10,689 bases of DNA from Sphingobium sp. (GTDB lineage: Bacteria > Pseudomonadota > Alphaproteobacteria > Sphingomonadales > Sphingomonadaceae). The notes below the pieces were generated by a model that did no database searches, had not been told where the DNA came from, and worked only from the letters and a program-made list of their open reading frames with translations. Location: NCBI GenBank assembly GCA_030148625.1, contig JASBTC010000129.1, forward strand, positions 1-10,689. Reading direction: 5' to 3'. A program made the position numbers and the translations under genes. This document shows positions 6,150 through 10,689 of this stretch, in pieces (position 1 is the stretch's first letter; the number at the start of each line of letters is the position of its first letter).

Positions 6150-7486
6150 CGCTAACCCGGCTCCGCAATGCCGTCGCTGCGGGAGAAGTGTCGCGCACCG
6201 ATCTTTTTGCGCGGACGGTCCGCGCGATGGCCGAGCTCGACAGCGTCCTCAATCTGGCGATCCCCATTGAGAGTCCGGAACCACCCGGCTTGGCGCCTGA
6301 GCATAAGGGCGCGAGCGGTCCGCTTGCCGGGATACCGCTTGCCCATAAGGACATGTTCGACAGGCGCGGCCATCGCTGCTCGTTCGGCGCGCGGATGGGC
6401 CAGCAGCGGCCGGCCCGACGGACGGCGACCGCGGTCGCGCGGCTGGAGGATGCCGGGGCGATCACGTTCGGCGCGCTGCAGATGGCGGAGTTCGCGCTGG
6501 GGCCGACCGGGCACAATCTGGTCTTTGGCGATTGTCGCAACCCGTGGAACCCCGACCATATCACCGGCGGATCCTCAAGCGGCTCGGCCACGGCGGTTGC
6601 AGCGGGCATCGTCGCCGGGTCGCTGGGGTCCGATACCGGGGGATCGATCCGTATTCCCGCGGCCTGTTGCGGCGTGACCGGGCTGAAACCGAGCTGGGGC
6701 GCGGTCGATGCCGCAGGCGCGATGCCGCTATCGGCTTCGCTCGATTGCATCGGCCCGATCGCGCGCACGGTCGAGGATTGCGCATTGCTCTTCGATCTGA
6801 TCGCCGCACGACCGCCCGCCGGGCCTTTCGAGGGAGAGGTGCGCATCGGTTATGCGCTGCGGTCGGCGGGCCGGCCCGTGGATCCGATCGTCGAACGGAC
6901 GGTGCGATCCGCCATCGACACGCTCGCCGCGACGGGGATGCGGGTGACGGAGGCGGCGCTGCCCGACATCGCCAGGCTGCATGGCCTGGCCGATCTGGTG
7001 CAGAAGGTCGAATCGAGTACCGTCCACCTGGCCGGACTCCAGTCACGGCGGCAGCTTTATTCCGAACATGTCCGCAAGCGCCTGTCGGGTGGCCTGTTCG
7101 TGCCCGCTATCGCCTATCATCAGGCGCTCCGCGAGCGGTCGGCGCATCTGGCGCGTTTCGTGCGGCACAGCCTGGCCGATATCGACGTGCTGGTCGTCCC
7201 CACGCTCGGTTTCCCGACGCCGTCGCGCGCGGAAACCGACGAGCGCCGGTTGGCCGGCACCTTCGAACGTGTCGCCGCGATGACGGGGTGGACGCGGTGG
7301 CTGAGCTATCTGGGCGTACCCGTGCTCGCACTGCCCTGCGGTATCGACCCGAACGGGATGCCGATCGGCATGCAATTGGTGGGGCGGCCGAACAGCGAGC
7401 ATCTGCTGTTCCATGTCGGGCGGATATTCCAGTCGGTGACCGACTGGCATCTGCGGGAGCCGCCGCATTTCATTCGAATCCTCTGA
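6146..7486 (+). CDS. Amidase-signature family hydrolase (AtzE-like)
   Basis: A 446-residue cytoplasmic amidase-signature enzyme that hydrolyses a carboxamide or related C-N bond. The Ser-cis-Ser-Lys triad is visible: K68 in GIPLAHKDMFD, S143 in GGSSSGSATAVAAG (141-154) and nucleophile S167 in GSDTGGSIRIPA (161-172). The 99-residue K-to-S distance equals that of fatty acid amide hydrolase. The C-terminal half (VESSTVHLAGLQSRR, SGGLFVPAIAYHQAL, DVLVVPTLGFPTP, GMPIGMQLVG) follows AtzE-type amidases, which work with the small AtzG protein; here such a small gene overlaps the start. It is not likely to be GatA of the transamidosome, because there is no gatB and the neighbours are catabolic. It sits 19 bp before methylaspartate ammonia-lyase, which suggests that it releases an aspartate-like substrate from an amide, but the amide is unknown. 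Confidence 0.9.
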   Translation: MTLTRLRNAVAAGEVSRTDLFARTVRAMAELDSVLNLAIPIESPEPPGLAPEHKGASGPLAGIPLAHKDMFDRRGHRCSFGARMGQQRPARRTATAVARLEDAGAITFGALQMAEFALGPTGHNLVFGDCRNPWNPDHITGGSSSGSATAVAAGIVAGSLGSDTGGSIRIPAACCGVTGLKPSWGAVDAAGAMPLSASLDCIGPIARTVEDCALLFDLIAARPPAGPFEGEVRIGYALRSAGRPVDPIVERTVRSAIDTLAATGMRVTEAALPDIARLHGLADLVQKVESSTVHLAGLQSRRQLYSEHVRKRLSGGLFVPAIAYHQALRERSAHLARFVRHSLADIDVLVVPTLGFPTPSRAETDERRLAGTFERVAAMTGWTRWLSYLGVPVLALPCGIDPNGMPIGMQLVGRPNSEHLLFHVGRIFQSVTDWHLREPPHFIRIL

Positions 7487-7505
7487 CCTGATGGGTGGTA
7501 GCAAT

Positions 7506-8747
7506 ATGCAGATCGCGGACGTCATCTTCGCGCGTGGAACCGGCGCCTATTTCTACGACGACCAGGCTGCCATCCGGGCGGGCGTGGAAAGCGACGGCTT
7601 CGCCTATCGCGGACAAGTGCTGACGCCCGGCTTCCGCCAGATCAGGCAGCCCGCCGAGGTTCTTGGCATCGGCCTGCGGCTTTCCGACGGCGCGACGGTC
7701 TGGGGCGATGCCATGAGCGTTCAATATTCCGGGGCGGGCGGACGCGATCCGCTTTTCTATGCGGCGGAGGCGGAGGCTTTTGCGCGCGCGGCGATCCTGC
7801 CGGGACTGATCGGCCGGGACGTGATCGATTTCCGGTCGACCTGCGAAGCCGTGCTGACTCCGGTCGAAGAACTGCCCGCGCCGGGAATGGCTCTGCAATA
7901 TGGCATCAGCCAGGCGCTGTTGCGCGCCAGCGCGCATGCCCGGCGCGAAACCATGGCTGAGACCATCTGCCGCGATTTCGGCCTGCCGATCACGCCCAGG
8001 CGGGTGCCGATCTTCGCGCAGAGCGGCGACGATCGCGTGGTCAATATCGACAAGATGATCCTGAAGAGCTGCGATATCCTGCCGCATGGGCTGATCAATG
8101 CCGCCGCCAAATTCGGCCGGCGCGGCGAAGCTTTCCGCGAATTCATCCGTCATGTCGCCGCGCGGAGCATCGCGCTGGGCGGTGCCGATTACCGGCCGAT
8201 CCTGCATTTCGACCTTTATGGCTGGGTCGGGCTGGAATTCGGCCTGGATGTGGAGGCGATCGCTGATTTCCTGGCGGTGGCGGCGGAGGATGCGGCGCCC
8301 TTTGCACTGCAGATCGAATCCCCCGCCGATTTCGGCAGCCGCGATGCGCATGTGGCCGGATACAAGACGCTGGTCGAACGGCTCGATGCCAAGGGGGTGT
8401 CGACACGGATCGTCGCCGACGAATGGTGCAACACGCTGGAGGATGTCGAACTGTTCGCGGCCGAGCGCGCGGGGCATATCCTGCAGATCAAGACGCCCGA
8501 TCTCGGCAGCATCGCCAACAGCGTGCGGGCGGTGCTCGCGTGCCGGCAGCATGGGGCAGGGGCCTATCTGGGCGGCAGTTGCGTGGAAACCGAAGTGTCC
8601 GCGCAGGCCTGCGTCCATGTCGCGGTCGCGACGCAGGCGGACATGATGCTCGCCAAGCCCGGCATGGGCGTGGACGAAGCGCTGACCATCGTCGGCAACG
8701 AACAGAACCGGCTGCTTGCGATGCTGGCGGCGGGCGGGGATCGATGA
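7506..8747 (+). CDS. mal: Methylaspartate ammonia-lyase (3-methylaspartase)
   Basis: Enolase-superfamily lyase that reversibly eliminates ammonia from (2S,3S)-3-methylaspartate to give mesaconate, using Mg2+. With the start at 7506 it has 413 residues, the length of the Clostridium tetanomorphum enzyme, and aligns with it almost without gaps. Matching residues are Q73 in QYSGAGGRDPLF, Q172 in FAQSGDDR, H194 in ILPHGLIN, metal ligands D236 (LHFDLYG), E271 (LQIESPAD) and D305 (VADEWCNT), Q327, catalytic-base lysine K329 in QIKTPDLG, C359, and L382 in MLAKPGMGVDEA. The Clostridium Thr of GGTC is Ser here (GGSC, S358). The ATG at 7491 would add five residues and has no ribosome site; the ATG at 7506 has GGGTGG upstream at 7493-7498. 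The gene follows the amidase by 19 bp and overlaps the CoA-transferase gene by ATGA. No glutamate mutase lies nearby. Confidence 0.95.
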   Translation: MQIADVIFARGTGAYFYDDQAAIRAGVESDGFAYRGQVLTPGFRQIRQPAEVLGIGLRLSDGATVWGDAMSVQYSGAGGRDPLFYAAEAEAFARAAILPGLIGRDVIDFRSTCEAVLTPVEELPAPGMALQYGISQALLRASAHARRETMAETICRDFGLPITPRRVPIFAQSGDDRVVNIDKMILKSCDILPHGLINAAAKFGRRGEAFREFIRHVAARSIALGGADYRPILHFDLYGWVGLEFGLDVEAIADFLAVAAEDAAPFALQIESPADFGSRDAHVAGYKTLVERLDAKGVSTRIVADEWCNTLEDVELFAAERAGHILQIKTPDLGSIANSVRAVLACRQHGAGAYLGGSCVETEVSAQACVHVAVATQADMMLAKPGMGVDEALTIVGNEQNRLLAMLAAGGDR

Positions 8748-9889
8748 TGCAGGACCTGTCGGGATTGACCGTGGTCTCGGTCGAACAGGCCGTGGCCGCG
8801 CCCTATGCGTCGTGGCGGCTGGCCGAAGCGGGCGCGCGGGTGATCAAGGTCGAGCGGCCCGCCGGCGATTTCGCGCGGCGCTACGACGATTATGTGAAGG
8901 GCCAGAGCGCTTATTATGTCTGGCTCAATCGCGGCAAGGAATCGGTCCGCATCGATCTCGACGATGACGAGGATCGTGCGCTGCTCGACGCGCTTGTCAG
9001 CCGCGCGGACATCTTCATCCAGAATCTGAAGCCCGGCGCGCTTGCGAAAAAGGGGTTCGCATCGGCGGCGCTCCGGCAGCGTTTTCCCCGGCTGATCACC
9101 TGCGACATCACCGGCTTCGGCACGAGTGGCCCCAATGCCAGGCTGAAGGCCTATGACTTGATCGTCCAGGCGGAGGTAGGATTGTGCGCGATCACCGGCA
9201 GCGCCGACGAACCCGCGCGGGTCGGCGTATCGGTGGCCGACATCAATGCCGGAACGACCGCCTATTGCGCGATATTGGAGGCGCTGCTGGGGCGGGAGCG
9301 CTCCGGCGTCGGGCGGGCGATCGACGTGTCGCTGTTCGACAGCATCGCCGACTGGATGAATGTGCCGCTGCTGCAATATCTGCACGGTGGCCATGAAGTC
9401 GCACGAAGCGGCGTCGCTCATCCCACGATCGCCCCCTATGGCGCATTCCGGTGCGCCGGTGGCGAGCAGCTCATCATCTCGGTGCAGAACGATGCCGAAT
9501 GGGTGCGGTTCGCCGCGGATTTCCTTGGAACGCCGGCGATCGCGTCGGACCCGCGATTTGCGACCAACATGGATCGCATCGCCAATCGTACGGCGCTGGA
9601 CGCGGTGGTGGCGGACGCCTTCCGGTCGATGCGCCTGGACGGTGCGGTGGCCAGGCTGGAACGGGCCGGCATCGCCTATGGCCGGTTGAACGACATTGCG
9701 GAGGCGGCCCGGCATCCGCATCTGCGGTTCGCCGAGGTGGATACGCCGGCCGGCCGCGTGCAGGTCGTCGCGCCAGCCGCCATCCATGACGGGCAACCCG
9801 CGCGGGCGGGGCGTGTCGCAGCACTCGGCGAGCATGATGCGGCCGTTCGCGCCGAATTCATGGCCGGGGCCGGCACACAGGGGATCTAG
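8744..9889 (+). CDS. Class III (CaiB/Frc family) CoA-transferase, probable mesaconate CoA-transferase
   Basis: A 381-residue family III CoA-transferase that moves CoA between carboxylic acids through an aspartyl-CoA thioester. Visible blocks are LSGLTVVSVEQAVAAPYASW (5-24), ARVIKVERPAGD (31-42), NLKPGA (94-99), ITGFGTSGP (122-130), and VADINAG (164-170) with D166 at the position of the catalytic Asp of CaiB and formyl-CoA transferase. The His that marks alpha-methylacyl-CoA racemases is absent: the place about 30 residues before D166 reads KAYD. It is coupled to methylaspartate ammonia-lyase (ATGA overlap; the second ATG at 8747 is also possible), so mesaconate is the natural candidate acceptor, with succinyl-CoA or acetyl-CoA as donor. 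Substrate is inference from context. No mesaconyl-CoA hydratase or citramalyl-CoA lyase is in the window. It ends convergent with the AraC gene. Confidence 0.88.
   Translation: MMQDLSGLTVVSVEQAVAAPYASWRLAEAGARVIKVERPAGDFARRYDDYVKGQSAYYVWLNRGKESVRIDLDDDEDRALLDALVSRADIFIQNLKPGALAKKGFASAALRQRFPRLITCDITGFGTSGPNARLKAYDLIVQAEVGLCAITGSADEPARVGVSVADINAGTTAYCAILEALLGRERSGVGRAIDVSLFDSIADWMNVPLLQYLHGGHEVARSGVAHPTIAPYGAFRCAGGEQLIISVQNDAEWVRFAADFLGTPAIASDPRFATNMDRIANRTALDAVVADAFRSMRLDGAVARLERAGIAYGRLNDIAEAARHPHLRFAEVDTPAGRVQVVAPAAIHDGQPARAGRVAALGEHDAAVRAEFMAGAGTQGI
9886..9889. other. Overlapping convergent stop codons within CTAG
   Basis: The CoA-transferase TAG (9887-9889, plus) and the AraC TAG (9886-9888, minus) share the palindrome CTAG. 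The two genes therefore overlap by four bases and there is no room for a terminator between them, so transcripts from each side should run into the other gene. Confidence 0.9.
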
Positions 9890-10689
9890 ATCTTGGTCGC
9901 GTTCAACTGGCGCCGGAACTGGCCCGGCGCGGCGCCATAGGCGGACCGGAAGGCATGGTTGAGATGGCTCTGGTCGGCGAAGCCGGTGTCGAAGGCGACG
10001 TCGCAGATCGGGATGTCGTTCCTGCGCAGCGCTTCCGCGGCCGCCGATAGCCGGACATAGCGGATATATTCGAGCGGCGTGCATCCCATCAGCTTGCGGC
10101 AGACGCGGGTCAGATGGATCGGGTGCACCCCGGCCTCGCGCGCGAGGCCGTTCACGCTGAGTGACTCGCCATAGCTTTCGCGGACCTGTTCGCGGAAGCG
10201 CCGGAACCAGCCGGGTGCGCCGCTCTCACCGTCGAACGCGCAGACTTCGGAGAGCAGTTCGAAGCAGAGCGACTGGATCTCGCCATCGTCGCGATCGTCG
10301 GTCGATCCGCACAGGCGCAGCAGATCGCGCAGGATCCAGCGCGCGCGCCAGCTATGCGGTTGCAAAGCCCGGTCGGGCGGACGGAAATCCTTGATCTCGC
10401 CCAATATGTCGTTGGTGACCGAGACCGAAAAGAAGCTGCCATTGCCGATGAAGCGATCGCTATGGACGATATCGGCGGGCGTGTAGATGATCGGCGGCAG
10501 CGAACGATTGGGTGTGGCGGTCTCGGATTCGAAATGTCCGCTGGTGATCCACAGGAAATGCGCCGATTCATGCGAGTGGGGATGGGTGGAGCCGTCGGGA
10601 TTGTTGGCGAACCAATGACCGATCGTGAACCGTCCGCTGGCGCGCGACTGGGTGGCGCGGCCTCTGAAACGGCCTTGCGACAGGGGTTC
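9886..10689 (-). CDS. AraC-family regulator with N-terminal cupin domain (N-terminus beyond window)
   Basis: Transcriptional regulator. The frame is open to the window edge, giving 267 visible residues, probably lacking only about 20-30 at the N-terminus. Residues about 20-95 form the ligand-binding cupin of AraC proteins (FTIGHWFANN, then HPHSHE at 36-41, and LWITSGHF). The C-terminal pair of helix-turn-helix units spans about 175-260: SLSVNGLAREAGVHPIHLTR, then IPICDVAFDTGFADQSHLN and HAFRSAYGAAPGQFR, the latter a textbook AraC signature. A TTG at 10404 could open a 172-residue frame, but that would cut through the cupin domain and is not the real start. It converges on operon B and may sense an intermediate of that route; it could equally control genes beyond the window. 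Confidence 0.93.
   Translation of the reverse strand, partial: EPLSQGRFRGRATQSRASGRFTIGHWFANNPDGSTHPHSHESAHFLWITSGHFESETATPNRSLPPIIYTPADIVHSDRFIGNGSFFSVSVTNDILGEIKDFRPPDRALQPHSWRARWILRDLLRLCGSTDDRDDGEIQSLCFELLSEVCAFDGESGAPGWFRRFREQVRESYGESLSVNGLAREAGVHPIHLTRVCRKLMGCTPLEYIRYVRLSAAAEALRRNDIPICDVAFDTGFADQSHLNHAFRSAYGAAPGQFRRQLNATKI

Noticed and set aside
6146..7486. GatA subunit of the tRNA-dependent amidotransferase
   Set aside because: There is no gatB neighbour, the small gene is far shorter than gatC, and the C-terminal half resembles AtzE-type hydrolases in a catabolic operon.
7491..7505. Five-residue N-terminal extension of the lyase
   Set aside because: No ribosome site precedes the ATG at 7491, and the ATG at 7506 gives the family length of 413 and the family N-terminus.
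8744..9889. Alpha-methylacyl-CoA racemase
   Set aside because: The racemase His is missing (KAYD at that place) and the gene is coupled to methylaspartate ammonia-lyase, which favours CoA transfer.
8564..10084. Minus-strand frame of 506 codons opposite the CoA-transferase and overlapping the AraC gene
   Set aside because: The plus-strand CoA-transferase and minus-strand AraC reading are both family-supported, and this frame shows no motif and a biased composition.
9886..10404. Short AraC protein starting at a TTG at 10404
   Set aside because: The frame continues upstream to the window edge and encodes a typical AraC cupin domain including HPHSHE, so the gene is longer.
1..10689. tRNA, rRNA, CRISPR, insertion-sequence or phage features
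   Set aside because: I found no cloverleaf, repeat-spacer pattern, transposase or integrase motif; genes are packed with small gaps throughout.

Overview
This is a GC-rich, tightly packed bacterial segment, most likely from an alphaproteobacterium of the Sphingomonadales. That placement rests on base composition, codon style (frequent TAT and GAT beside very GC-rich third positions, many GATC/CGATCG words) and the look of the proteins; no rRNA or other marker is present. I see no tRNA, rRNA, CRISPR array, insertion sequence or integrase. The whole window reads as an accessory carboxylic-acid catabolism locus with three regulators, two enzyme operons and one transporter.

Layout. Positions 1-922 (minus) hold the N-terminal two thirds of a CitMHS-type citrate/carboxylate:H+ symporter, cut by the window edge. 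Upstream of it on the same strand is a GntR/FCD regulator (1033-1920). Divergent from this regulator, across a short AT-rich control region, is operon A on the plus strand: an isocitrate/isopropylmalate-type beta-decarboxylating dehydrogenase (2042-3097), an NAD(P)+ aldehyde dehydrogenase of the succinate-semialdehyde (Sad/YneI) type (3097-4425) and a one-domain cupin (4422-4829), all with overlapping stop and start codons. A LysR regulator (4840-5775, minus) converges on operon A. It is divergent from operon B across about 220 bp rich in inverted repeats.

Operon B runs from 5997 to 9889 on the plus strand: a 50-residue GatC/AtzG-like small protein, an amidase-signature hydrolase, methylaspartate ammonia-lyase and a class III (CaiB/Frc) CoA-transferase. 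An AraC regulator (9886-10689, minus, cut by the window edge) converges on it, and the two TAG stop codons share the palindrome CTAG.

How they may work together (inference). In operon B the amidase could release 3-methylaspartate, or a close relative, from an amide. The lyase would deaminate it to mesaconate plus ammonia, and the CoA-transferase would make mesaconyl-CoA, with the remaining steps to pyruvate and acetyl-CoA encoded elsewhere. No glutamate mutase is present, so this does not look like the classical glutamate fermentation or methylaspartate-cycle arrangement. In operon A a CitMHS-imported di- or tricarboxylate could be oxidatively decarboxylated and a semialdehyde oxidised. The substrate-selecting loop of the dehydrogenase fits neither isocitrate nor isopropylmalate dehydrogenase, so the true substrate is open. 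Whether the two operons form one route cannot be decided from sequence alone.
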